A stretch of DNA of 64,000 bases from the NCBI RefSeq assembly GCF_004193775.1, contig NC_041002.1, positions 4,079,261-4,143,260 of the forward strand, given 5' to 3'. A program made the position numbers and the translations under genes. This DNA comes from Glycine soja (taxonomy: Eukaryota > Streptophyta > Magnoliopsida > Fabales > Fabaceae). Of the stretch, positions 1-10,679 are shown in pieces. The stretch's first letter is position 1; each line of letters starts with the position of its first letter. The notes below the pieces were generated by a model. The model had not been told where the DNA came from. It worked only from the letters and a program-made list of their open reading frames with translations, and did no database searches.

Positions 1-1278
1 CATACAAAATAGTTGAGGTCACTCATGCTTTGAAAGGTGAAAAATTTATTGTAAACCTGATTGATAGGACTTGTACTTGTAACTTTTAGGGTATAGTTGG
101 TATTCCATGCCGCCATGCAGTGACTGCCATAAGGTATGTTGGTCTAAAACTAGAGTCATTTGTCCATAATTATTATAGTAGGAAGTTTTATGACATTTGT
201 TATTCAAATAAGATCTTTGCTATGAACAGTCAAAGAATGTGGAAGGGTTCAAGGAATCCTGCTAGTGCTTCACCACCTGAGTATAAAAGAGGTCCGGGTA
301 GGCCAAAAAAACTTAGAAGAAGGGAACTAGATGAAGAGTCCAACCCAACCAAACTTAGGGGAAAAAACTACCAAATATCAATGTAGTAGGTGTGGGAAAT
401 CAAGCCATAATTATAGGAGGTGTCCCTTACCTCCTCCTGTGGTCTAGGAACCACCTGCTTCAAATGATGGGGCAACTGCAGATGCAAGCACATATGCTAA
501 TAGGAACTAAGTTGATGGGAACCAAGATGTTATTGTTGCCAACCTAGGTCATTTGGTTTCGTCACAAATGTTTGAAAATGAGCCTTCTGCCAATGTCGAA
601 AAGACTCAGGTAATGTTTCCTTGTTCCTTCCAAAGTTTTTATCCATAACTTGTTAATTTTAAATTGCCATTTGCTAAAATGTTATCATCTTATTTATTTG
701 TAAAGGCAAATAACAAGAGAAAACATGAGACAACATCAAATGATAGTAAGAAAAAAACACAAACTTCTGCAACAACACGAAAGTCCAAGAAGCAAATGAC
801 CCAACTGCACCAACCAATAGAATGACTAACTCAACACCATCACCATTTGTATCTACATCAACACCAACCCCATCAAGCTTCAACCACCATCATCAACCAT
901 TTCTGGAGAAGGACCAAAAACTAGGAAGAAAATCAGACCACTTATTTAGAATGTATTTCCTAGGATAATGTGTAAGTTTTTTGTAGAGGCATCTGCTTCT
1001 ATAGCCCCATGAGCCATATAAAGTTTGAAGACATTTAATCACAAGGTATTATGCATATTGACAACTATTAGATTTGTCCTATGTGGATCGAAATCCAACT
1101 CATACATTGAAAAATGCTATATTTCTTTTAGGGTGAAACCAACAAGGTAGACATTAAAGTTCAGCATAAAGCTCAAGCTTTTAAGCCTCCAAGACCAGTC
1201 ACTAGGGGCTTTACCATAAGACTAAATCTGTCTCAAGAAGTCACTAGCAATCCAAAGAAGTCACCATGGAAGATTTAG
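1..1278 (+). pseudogene. MULE (MuDR-like) transposase, C-terminal part, broken
   Basis: This is the 3' end of a Mutator-like transposase gene; the catalytic core would lie upstream, outside the window. Frame 3 reads from base 3 through a SWIM zinc finger (CTC near bases 72-80, then CRH at 109-117), followed by the tail typical of plant MULEs (YYS..KFYDICYSN.., a basic GRPKK motif near 297-311, then RRRELDEESNPTKLRG). The codon at 87-89, usually Trp between the CxC and CxH halves of SWIM, is TAG. After about base 340 the reading moves to another frame, where a CX2CX4HX4C zinc knuckle reads CSRCGKSSHNYRRC (about 382-423). A last exon follows an AG acceptor at 1130-1131 and runs 1132-1278, ending ...NPKKSPWKI-stop. 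The stop and the frame change show it is dead. The family call is firm; the middle exons (430-1130) are unclear. Confidence 0.85.
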
Positions 1279-1298
1279 TTTGTTAATGTGTGCTTATT

Positions 1299-1415
1299 TA
1301 GTCCCAAATTTATGTATGTAAAGTGTCTTTGAGACTGTTTTTTGAGACAGCCTTTGAGACATTGTCTTATCTTTTAAAAACACCGTCTTTAGTCCCAAGT
1401 TTATGTATGTAAAGT
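1299..1415 (+). repeat. short direct repeat behind the MULE transposase
   Basis: A segment of about 25 bases beginning tagtcccaa and ending atgtatgtaaagt occurs twice, near 1299 and near 1390, with one or two differences. It lies in the 3' flank of the transposase relic and is probably an internal duplication of the element. It has no coding potential. Confidence 0.6.
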
Positions 1416-1763
1416 TCCTTTTAGACCCTACTTTATTTTGTGTGCTTTGTCAACGGGCAATGATCATGTAATGAACAACTATATGGTTTATGAATATTCC
1501 AAAATGGTAGGGACAACTACAGTACCATCTAATTTTAGAGGGACCTAGCACAAACTTTACAAATTTTTGTGGGGACCTATAGCAAAATTATCAATTTCCT
1601 AAACAAAAATATTCAAATTTCATAGGGATTTAAAATAGAAACATCATATTATATAAGGACCAAGTGGACCATATACATGATTCACATAATTCTACTTCCA
1701 CCAGCATGTCATTACAATTGTTGATGATTCACTATAAATAACATTATCATACCTACTAGAACA

Positions 1764-2171
1764 CTATTTCATTGCAAATACAATGGTAACAACACTCAAT
1801 AAACCCCAAAGGAACACTACAATGCATCCTAAAACCTTGATAATCTTTAGTTCAGTAAGCTTAGTATGTTGCTTTGCGATTTTTTTCCTTAGTTCAACAA
1901 TTTTAGAATTTGCTTGAGATTGATGTTATTCTTTAGCCAACATCTTCTTCAACTCCATGATTTTTTCCTCATACAAACAAATTCTTTTTTCATTTGTTGC
2001 AACCTTCAACTTCAGCTCCTCCATTTGTGACAACGAATGATTCACATCCACATTATTTCCACAACCCACATTGCCCACATTACTTCCAGTGCCACCATTA
2101 CTTTCAAAGTCTTGGTTCAATGATTTCTTCAAATCATCATCCCAAATCCAAAATTTACAGTTTTTAACTTC
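1764..2171 (-). pseudogene. GRF-type zinc-finger / coiled-coil / C-terminal TM protein, last exon, one stop
   Basis: On the minus strand an AG acceptor (rc ...TTGCAG) precedes base 2171. The exon opens with the end of a GRF-type zinc finger (KNCKFWIWDDDL), then an acidic/Asn-Gly linker, then a heptad-rich coiled coil (MEELKLKVATNEKRI...MELKKMLAKE). After one in-frame stop (KE-stop-HQSQ) the same frame goes on with more coiled coil (IVELRKKIAKQHTKLTEL) and ends in one strongly hydrophobic segment (VLGCIVVFLWGLLSVVTIVF), then AMK and a stop at 1764-1766. This is GRF finger, coiled coil and tail anchor. The first exon with the CxC half of the finger is absent. It lies tail-to-tail with the MULE transposase and inside the same element; a second copy is at 40780-41251. 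Its biochemical role is unknown. Confidence 0.75.
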
Positions 2172-2340
2172 CTGCAATCACAAACAAAAGCAATTTAAAA
2201 TCATAGAACATAACACAACACAAACCTAATCATGTTTCAATAAAAAGCATAAATCCTCGTCTCATATCAACAACTCTAAAATATCCAAAATCCAAAATGA
2301 CAATGTTTACAAAATTTCCTTTTTAAAATGTTTTTCTAAA

Positions 2341-2490
2341 ATCTAAAATATTTTTCTAATGATAAGGATCTCCCACTAAACTTTTAAAGTTTTAAAGATC
2401 CAACAAGAAGTAAAAATCTATTAAGAATCAGTTGCGAAATTAAGATATATTTCAGGGATCTTAAACTTATTTAAGTCAATTCTTAAAAAC
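2341..2490. repeat. probable right terminal inverted repeat of the first MULE
   Basis: Reverse-complemented, this stretch reads outward-in as gacttaaataagtttaagat, then ccctgaaatata and further AT-rich sequence. That resembles the starts of the other MULE-type ends in the window (ggcttaaatat..., then a 'tccctaa/ccctgaaa' block). It lies just beyond the GRF exon, where the element should end. The matching left end is outside the window, so this is inferred from position and resemblance. Confidence 0.4.
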
Positions 2491-3304
2491 AAATATTAGC
2501 TTAAAACAAATAAAAACAAAAATTTTAAAAATATTATATTTTAATGATGTCGTCAAATCTATGTGTTACCATTGCAAGATTGTATGTCTCTAATCTAGTC
2601 ATGAATGTTCGTACACTTTACTTCTCTGTTATTTATGTGTAAGCAATAAATGAATTTTATAGAATAAAATATAGTATTAAAATAACTAATTTAAAATTTT
2701 TAAAATAATTTTTATAATTTTATAGTTTATTATTTATATTTATGTATCTTTGTAAATTAAATTCTTAAACAATTCAAATCTTCAGCTAAGAAAAGAAAAA
2801 CCACCAATGGTTCTCAACATACATTCCAGCTTAATAGAAATTTAAATGATTAAAATATTATAAATCTTTTTTATTCATTCCAACTTTAAAAATGTAAGAC
2901 AGAATATAAATTTAGTTATATTTATCTGATAGTCTTAAAAAGCATCATGAATTTCTTTTGGTTATATTTATCCGGAAGGTATGGATCAAACTTAATAAAA
3001 TTATATTTTTAGTTTTAAAAAGCATCATGATTTTTTTTTTAATCTCAGAATACTCCGGCAGAATTACAAGACTTTATTTAAGTCTCTTTTAGAATAGTAT
3101 CAAATGTGAAAACAACAAATATACACAAAAAAGGGTTTTCTTAATATTTATTTTCTTGCATTTTGAGGTAATTATATTAATCTTAATGTCATCGTGGTTT
3201 ATTTCAAATAGATAATCAAGAAAATTCAAGCGCTTACAAAGGAAAGGGAAAGGATGTTGTTGTTAATGATATTAGCAAGATATACCGTCTTTGGTAAATA
3301 TATC
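2491..3304. other. AT-rich spacer, no gene seen
   Basis: Very AT-rich sequence with short homopolymers. No open frame of family character and no RNA gene is visible. Confidence 0.6.
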
Positions 3305-3683
3305 TAGAATGTGTTAGGATGGAGGAATTTTAAATTTTGAGAAATTTTAAATTTTAAAAATTTTAAATATTTTAATTGAAATTTTTTTATTTTCAAAATT
3401 TTGTGTTTGGATAAAAAAATTTAAAATTATGAGGGTGAAAAAAAATGAATAAAAAAAAGATATGATTGGTGTACTAGTTATACGTGTTGATCTATGCTCA
3501 GACTCTATCGATATTTGGAAATTGAAATTTCAAATATTTAGTTGTTTAAAATTCTGTTTTAAAATTTCAAAATTTTAAATTCTTTAAAAAAAAACATTCA
3601 AAGAATGAATTCTAAATTACAGAAATTCAAATTTTCTAAATTATTTTTCTCAATTAAAATTCTCTATCCAAACAAACATACTA
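3305..3683. mobile_element. MITE-like terminal inverted repeat element (about 380 bp)
   Basis: The left end reads tagaatgtgttaggatgga followed by ggaattttaaattt; the right end, reverse-complemented, reads tagtatgtttgtttggatag followed by agaattttaattgaga. The two arms pair over roughly 100 bases with indels, and the middle is AT-rich and non-coding. Short TIRs with an AT-rich foldback body suggest a Tourist/Stowaway-type MITE. The target duplication cannot be fixed beyond a possible TA or CTA. Class assignment is uncertain. Confidence 0.5.
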
Positions 3684-5199
3684 TTAAGGAAAACAATGTT
3701 AAAAGAAGTAAATTGTGCAATACGAATTTGGATTTAAATGATTAAAGAGTAACACTATATATCTAATAATGTGGACAACATTTTCATGCACGGTATAAAT
3801 ATAACACATTTGTAAGGTAAATTTCAACTTTTATTAAATTTTTTCAATTTTTTAAGAAAATATTTTGTTCTTTATTTACTAATTTTTTAATCTAATGTAA
3901 TGCAGGAGAAACAATAAAACTTGTTTTAGAAGATCGTGTTGTGTTGATTAATCAAGCAAGTATGTATAATTGTCTACTATTATAAAGATGAAAAATATTC
4001 CAAATTTGACATGCTGTTGTGTTTAATGAATATGATCTCATTGAAGATGTTCAAAATCCAAAAAAATAACACATCTAAATTTTTGACATAAATGAATGGA
4101 AATAAAATTTATCTTGAATTTATCAATTTTTTATATGTCTAATTTTCGTCTCAATTTGTTTGGAAACAACGGAAAAAATCAATGGGTCATAGAAAAAAAA
4201 ACAACAACAATTTGAAGATTTCACTGTACTCCTTCGGGAAGTGGAAAGTTATATTACTTGAATTGCTTAATTATTCAAGAGAACAACAATCATATCCTAT
4301 TATCCTATTATGCAAACAATAGGTTTGTTAAATGATGATTGAAAATATATGGATGTTATTACTGAACAAGTCATTCGGAATCAATATCTTATTTTAAAAA
4401 AATATTTGTTAGATTACATTTGTCAAATTAAATGTCTAAACCATGATGTGCTTGAAAAAAAACTTTAAAATATTTAAGTGATAATATTCTTTGCAAACAG
4501 AGTTTGCTTTTTCGGTGGTAATTATTATAAACTTTTTTCTATACAAAATTCCGTTTTCTATTTTAATATAAAATAATTTAATATTAATTTGACTTCATTT
4601 TTATAATAAATTTAATATTTACATATTACGAGTTGAAAAATAACACATTCATAAAAATGGAATTTTTTTCTAAAAGAACAATAAAAGTTGATCTGATTTT
4701 ATATCCTTAAATTGATATCAATTTAGTGTCTATTTTTTTTTAACTTATAGAATCCCGGATTTTACATGTATAGCCATAAATAAAATACAATTAATTTAGA
4801 ATGTTAATAATTTTACATGTAATTCCACGTTGAATGAAGCATATTAATAGTTTTACGCGTAGTTTAAGTATATAATATAAATTTAATAAAAAATATATAT
4901 TAATAATTTTCTTATCAAAGACTTTTGAACAAAGTAACAATTTAACATTATTTAAATTAATTATTTCTTATCTTTCAAAAATATTATTGTACAATAATAT
5001 AGAAGTTTATAAATATTTTCAGATCTGAGATTGGTTTCGACCTTGCTCAGCCACTCCTTCGGAATCAACCGCACATGGTGCCAAACCTTAGGAGGTCCTC
5101 GACGTTCTCCGCTTGTCGGTGAATGAGAGAGAGAGAGAAAGAGGAACGTGAGCGAGAATCAGAGACGCGTGAGTACGGTAGCAAACAATCATGGATGAT
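3684..5199. other. AT-rich spacer, no gene seen
   Basis: No supported gene. Bases 5030-5190 are less AT-rich and contain a short GA run (5126-5141); this stretch adjoins the foldback element that starts at about 5200. Confidence 0.5.
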
Positions 5200-6480
5200 G
5201 TGGAAATTTTTTCTAAATTATACCTTCTCTCTTATCTTTTTTCAAATTACATAAGTTTATCAAAAAAATTTCAATCTACATCACATTTTTATATTCACTA
5301 CTTCCGTACCGGTCTCTTATTTTTCTAAAATAATTTTTATTTTCAACTTTTTATTTTAATTTAAATTATTAAAATAATATAAATATTATATTATATCAAT
5401 ATATTTTTAATTGATTTTAAAAATACTTTTTTATTAAAATAATTTTTTTAATAAGAAAATAATATTATTAAATATAATTACTTATATCTTGTATATTTAA
5501 TTTATATAAGACATTTTTGTAGGTGAATATTTTTTTTAAATATGAATTTTATCTAATAATATATTTGTTTTAGTAAAAAAATTAAAAATTTTAATATTAT
5601 TATGTTACTAAATATAATTTATTTGTTTATATCATTAGAATTTTTTTAAAATGATAATTTTTTTATTTAACAATTTAGAAGAACATTATACTACATTATA
5701 AATAAAGTACTTAAACAATTAAAATGAAGACATGTTGAAATAATTGTTTCTATTATGATCATGTTGTCGATAAATTTCACATTTTTTTTTCTTCTATTTT
5801 TTTGTTCATTTTCGTTTTTGTCCATCTCAATAGGGATGAGAGTTGAAACCAGACAATCCTCTACGGTCCTCCTCAATAAACTAAACTAGGAGTTGTCTTA
5901 GACATACAAAATATGTTATGTTGTAAAGTGAATAACGACAACACATTCGATCAATACCGACAAATTTACATACACCTATAACGTGAGAACACTATTCATC
6001 CATCACACTTTTGTGATTGTAACATTACTCTAAACCTTCACTTGAACATAAATTTAGCTAAAAAAATATATGCATGTAACTAAAAAATTATACTATAATT
6101 TTCTTAAATTTTTTTATTTTTCTTTATCTATATATATCTCTTAAAAAATTATAAAAATTATTTAAATAAAAAATTGGAGAAAATAATTATTTTAAAAAAA
6201 TTAATTTTTTTAATAAAACAAATATATTATTAGACAATTTTAATAATTTTTATTATTAAAAGTTTTAATTTTTATCTGTATTATTTTAATAATTTAAATT
6301 AAAAAAATTAAACATATAAATTAAAAAAAGAGGCCAGATGTTGGAGTGGCAAACCCAATTTTTCAGCAAACGTAGAAATGTGATGTATATGGGAAATTTT
6401 TTTATAAACTTATGTAATTTGAGAAAAGATAAGAGAGAGAATGTATAGTTTGAGAAATTTGTCTGGATGTGAATCTTCCC
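5200..6480. mobile_element. foldback / MULE-like element with long inverted arms
   Basis: Bases 5203-5390 match the reverse complement of about 6270-6477 with small gaps. Shared blocks include ttctctcttatctttt, caaattacataagttta, tacatcacatttt and tttaaattattaaaataata. Pairing resumes further in: tctaataatatatttgtttt at 5551-5575 matches near 6215-6240 reversed. The arms are therefore a few hundred bases long around an AT-rich centre without coding capacity. Flanks tggatgatg (left) and tggatgtga (right) could be a decayed target duplication. A non-autonomous foldback element is the simplest reading; the superfamily is not proven. Confidence 0.65.
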
Positions 6481-7446
6481 ACAAACTTCATCTTCAGTCT
6501 CCCCTCCGCAAACTTCATCCGCTGTCACTGTCGTAGCGGTGGCGACGGCGACAAGTACGACGAACTCGAGTTACTGAATATGGGTTGATGTCAAAACAGA
6601 AACTTTTGGGTGCTTGTGATGGATCTGGATGCGGTATCTTTTTTTTACCATTTTGATGGATCTAGGCTAAGTATTGTCTGTTTTGTTGGATCTTGATGGG
6701 AAATTACAGGTTTGGGGTGGGGTGCGTTCCCAGATTTTAGCCATTAGATGAGATTAAATAGATAAAAGAAGAAAAAATAATAATTTTTATCTCTCAAATT
6801 TAAAGAATGCTGACAAATTTATTATCTGATAAAATTTAAATTTTAGTTTTTGAAAGTAAAAAGAATCTGATAAATTGATCCATTTGCTATTTTTCATCGG
6901 TTATCATTATTAAAAGAATAAATTTATCACTATTCTACTCATAAAATAACTATTTACCCATAAAGAATTTTAAACTTATGCGTGGATTACCTTTATTTCT
7001 CTACTTGAATTCAATTTTTTTTTCTCTCTTTAAATAAACCACCCTATAGGGTTTGAAAGAGAGGAGGAGAAATTACTGGGATGTGATGCGGGGAAGGTGG
7101 GGGAAAGAGGGGTAACTTGAAAATAAGAGAGGGGAAAAAAGAAATAAAACAAAAATTAGAAAAAAGTTAAACGGGTTGGGCGGATTTTTTTTTTTCTCCT
7201 TTAGTTAATACTGACAATTTTTTACTGTAAAAAATTATAATTTATAATTTAAAAAGCCCATGTACCAATGGATCTCATCATGCCATCATATGGTGGTAAG
7301 TGACGGGCTCGGGTCTGAGTTTATATTCCTTGCAGTTTCTAATTAATCGAAACAAGAGAGACATTTATCTCTAATTCATCTAACAACTACAAAAAACAAA
7401 CAACAATTACGTAAAAAATAATAAAGAACAAAATGGGCCACCTTTG
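6481..7446. other. spacer with a GC-richer patch
   Basis: Bases 6481-6740 are richer in G and C (cgtagcggtggcgacggcga) and could be a remnant of a 5' gene end, but no frame carries a recognisable domain. The rest is AT-rich with poly-T and poly-A tracts. Confidence 0.4.
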
Positions 7447-8345
7447 TTAAAGATAAGGAACATGCATTTACCTCCTGTACCTTCCCTTTTTGCTTCTTAT
7501 ACCCCCTGGAATAATGTTAGAGGATAAAGTTGCCCTTCAAGGCCAAAGACTCAGCACCCCCACACCCACTACATCACCATCATCTTCATCAATGCTGCCA
7601 ATGGCCATCACCAAAACCCAACACATCCAAACCCCAATACACATAACCTCAACAACATATCTTGACGTCATTGATTGTGCAACCACTCCTTCCATTGTTG
7701 GGTGTCGAAACTTCAAACATGGTGGCTGTTTAGGTTAGAGATTGTGGTGGCACTATGGTAAGTTGGTGCATTGACGTTAATGGTGGTGCGGTGGTTTGGT
7801 GATAATGTTGGGCTATGGTGGCTTGGTGGTATTGGTTGAAGAAGATGGAAGAGTGGGGTTTGTGACATAGGGTGAGGAGATTGAAAGAGAGAACAAAAAT
7901 TAGGTCAAGAAAGGATAAAGGGAACAACCACCCTATTTTAGAATAGTTATTGTAAAAGTGTACCATGTATTTCAAAATAGTTATTCTAGATGTGTATAAG
8001 TATTCTAGAATAGCTATTCCAAAGGTATATAGGCATTCCAGAATAACTATTCCATAATACGAAAAATCCTATTATGAAATAACTATTTTGGGATACATGT
8101 GCGCTTCTTAAATGATCATTTCATTATATGATTTTTAGGTAATATGGATTTCCTTCCATTTTGATGGGTTTTTTTGATGGAGTGGTGAGGAATGGGGAGT
8201 GATGCTCATTACCATTGCCGGGAGGGGAAAGGGGTTGTCGCTACCTGAATGAGGTGCGCATTAGAGTTATAAGTTGAGGAAGGGTATTATTGTCCTCTAG
8301 GGGGTGCAGGAAGCATAGGGGGGTACACGAAACAATTGCCTTTAG
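7447..8345. mobile_element. non-autonomous TIR element, copy A (about 0.9 kb)
   Basis: The left end (ttaaagataaggaacatgca, then tttacctcctgtacc and gcttcttataccccct) is mirrored by the right end read in reverse (ttctaaaggcaattg, then tgtacccccct and gcttcctgcaccccct). Between them lie no transposase and only short frames. At 7930-8100 there is a cluster of small imperfect palindromes around gaatagttattc and gaataactattcc. The same end motifs bound copy B at 25943-26705, which supports one family. Target duplication not identified; class uncertain. Confidence 0.55.
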
Positions 8346-8369
8346 AACACAATATAAACTTTTTCATGG

Positions 8370-10138
8370 GTCTTTGTGCGTGTGCCCCAACTAAATTATT
8401 GTTTTTTTTCCTCTAATTTATTTTTGAAGTTTGATTTAATCCTCTAATTATTAAATGGTTCATTTTGATCCTTTAATTCTTAAAAAATGATCCAATTAAG
8501 TCTTTTCTTCCAAATTGAAACTAACCCTGTTAACATAGTAGGAACATGTGTCACTTTTACACTGTTTGGAGGTCTAAAAACCTCCGTTAAATGCTAATAT
8601 ATAAAGGGAATACAACTTTGTGTAACTATTTTTTGTCTCCGTATTTTTAGACTAATTTATCCTTAATAATATTAAAGTAGTAACAACAATTAAGCCTCTT
8701 TAATCTCTATTTTTTTTGAATTATTTTGCGGTTTTGTTTTACTACTCACTTCTATCCCAATAAATTAGTTTCTACCACAACAACACAATATTATGATGAT
8801 TAAAACTAATCCACTAACCAAATTAGGTAATCACTCACTAACCACTATTCACTATTTCATTTATATCTCCTCTTTCATCTTGATTTATCCAATTATTTGT
8901 ATCGTATAATTATCTATTTATATTGAGATGGGAAATTGAGAATGAGAATTAAAAAAGAAGGACTGTGGTGGGAGGGGGAGACCGATTATGTTGTAGAGTT
9001 GACTTTTTCTAGTCATTGCACATAAAGTAAGTACAATACAAAGTCTCAAGGAATTAACTTTTGTCTTTAGTTTTTTTAATTTCAAATTATTCTTACACAT
9101 TTTTTATATTTAATTTCCTTTGTTTGCTACTAATTATTGTTTTAATTAATTTAACAGACATTTTGGGATATGCAATTGAAAATTGTGATGGCCAACAAGG
9201 AAGCAATTTGTGGAAAAAGGAAGAGGGAGAATGTTTTCTCAAAGTCAATATTACTGTGATTTTCTTATAACAATCAATTATCTTTATTTTTAGCTGTGCT
9301 ATTCAATTTGTTTTTAATTTTTTCATTGGAGTGTATCATTTATTAAACAAAATTCAAAAAATTATAATTAAAACAAACATAATCAAAAAAAAGAAAAAGA
9401 AAAGCCATTGCCCCACCTGCACACAAAATCTAATCACCCGATTTTAATTCCAATCAACCTTCCACCCTTCACATACAAAAAAAAAAAACAACGTTGAATT
9501 GAAAATCCCAGAAACATTCACCTGGCCTCCAATGGACATGAAGGCTTTGTAAAATCATAGAAAAGCCACACGCATGCAACACCACAACAAAAAATCTCAC
9601 CATAGCCACAATCCCTAAGCCCCATCATCATCGTCTCCTTCTGTGGGCCCGAATGATGTTGTGGAGATCCCATTGCCGAAGCAGCAAGTGAACAACAAGA
9701 AGAAAAGCCACCATTCGACGAGGAATTGGATTCAGGGTCTAGAATTGCGAGCAAAACCACGTCGTTGTAGATCTGCTGCGAAGTAGAACGAAGAGGTATT
9801 GGTGCATTGTTGTTGTCGCAGTACACCAACACTTAGAATCGCAAATAAAAGGGTCTGTTGTTGGGTGGAATCTACGAGGAACGAAGATGAAGCTGAAAGG
9901 GAACTAGTTGAAAATCATTTACTGGCGATTTTTTAACCGCTAGAAAGTATAAAAATGACAAGTATTTCTGTCACGGTCACGCCGGAGGCTTCAGTTTGGA
10001 CCGAAATACTTAATTGGATTGTTTTTAAGAATTAAAAAACTAAATTAAACCATTAGATGACCATATCAAACTTCAAAAATTAGAAAATTAAAATAATAAT
10101 TTAACCAAAAAAATGATACAAAGTACCAATACAAAGAC
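8370..10138. mobile_element. TIR element of about 1.8 kb, non-autonomous
   Basis: The left terminus (gtctttgtg..., then ctaaattattg, cctctaatttatttttgaag, tttgatttaatcctctaatt) pairs with the reversed right terminus (gtctttgta..., then gttaaattattatt, ctaatttttgaagtttgata, tggtcatctaatgg). Pairing continues through aattcttaaaaa and atccaattaag, giving arms of about 180 bases at 8370-8560 and 9950-10138. No transposase is present. The interior has a GC-richer part at 9510-9910 with an open minus-strand frame, listed separately. Long TIRs and lack of coding capacity fit a MULE-type (possibly Pack-MULE) element; target duplication is not clear. Confidence 0.65.
9518..9832 (-). CDS. hypothetical ORF inside the 8.4-10.1 kb element, possibly captured sequence
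   Basis: A 104-codon minus-strand frame lies in the least AT-rich part of the element. It has a Ser/Asn-rich stretch (ESNSSSNGGFSSCCSLAASA) and Cys-rich parts but no domain I recognise. The ATG is at 9830-9832; upstream sequence continues G/A-rich without a clear promoter. Its composition differs from the surrounding element, as expected for a captured host gene piece, but I cannot name a donor. It may equally be a chance open frame. Confidence 0.25.
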   Translation of the reverse strand: MLVYCDNNNAPIPLRSTSQQIYNDVVLLAILDPESNSSSNGGFSSCCSLAASAMGSPQHHSGPQKETMMMGLRDCGYGEIFCCGVACVWLFYDFTKPSCPLEAR

Positions 10139-10555
10139 TTTTCCTATATTCATGGTCCTTTTTTCCTAAATATACTTCCCTTTATTTTCTTGCCTGCTTC
10201 TATCATCACATATATCTTTATACCCATAAATAATAACATTGATACATAATTATTATTCTGAAATGTATTTTTCAAGAACAATATTTTGTTTTCTACATTT
10301 CAAATATTGTTCTTCTACATTTCAAAATTACTTTCTAGAACACAATTTTAGTTTTTAACATTCTAAAAAGTAATTTTTAGAATACAAAAAGTATTCCCAA
10401 AAGTACTTTTCTGAATGTTAAGAAAAACATGCAAAAATATTCAACCAGAACATTGGGTCCATTGGAAACCCTATATAGAAAAAAATAATAAATAATGGAG
10501 CAATGAATTGGAGAAAACATATGCAGCAATGTACGACCAGATTAGTATCAATTTG
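10139..10555. other. spacer with small inverted repeats
   Basis: Non-coding. Bases 10260-10410 hold imperfect complementary blocks (caagaacaatatttt against caaatattgttctt; ctaaaaagtaatttttag) that could fold. Confidence 0.45.
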
Positions 10556-10679
10556 GAAATTTGAATATTTTTTGTCAATGGAATTTGGAAGTTTTATTTT
10601 GGAAAAAGTTTTAATTTGAATTTGCTGCATAAAACTTTTCGCACTTCCAAATTCCATTGACAAAAAATATTCAAATTTC
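10556..10679. repeat. perfect 36-bp inverted repeat (long hairpin)
   Basis: The arm at 10556-10591 (gaaatttgaatattttttgt then caatggaatttggaag) is the exact reverse complement of 10644-10679, with a 52-base loop. Next to the loop, gttttat and ataaaac extend the pairing after a small bulge. A transcript through it would form a near-perfect hairpin of about 43 pairs. Perfection in this decayed background suggests a recent origin. No coding feature explains it. Confidence 0.85.

Noticed and set aside
674..883. 69-codon minus-strand frame over the MULE relic
   Set aside because: Antisense of the Thr/Pro/His-rich transposase tail; no domain.
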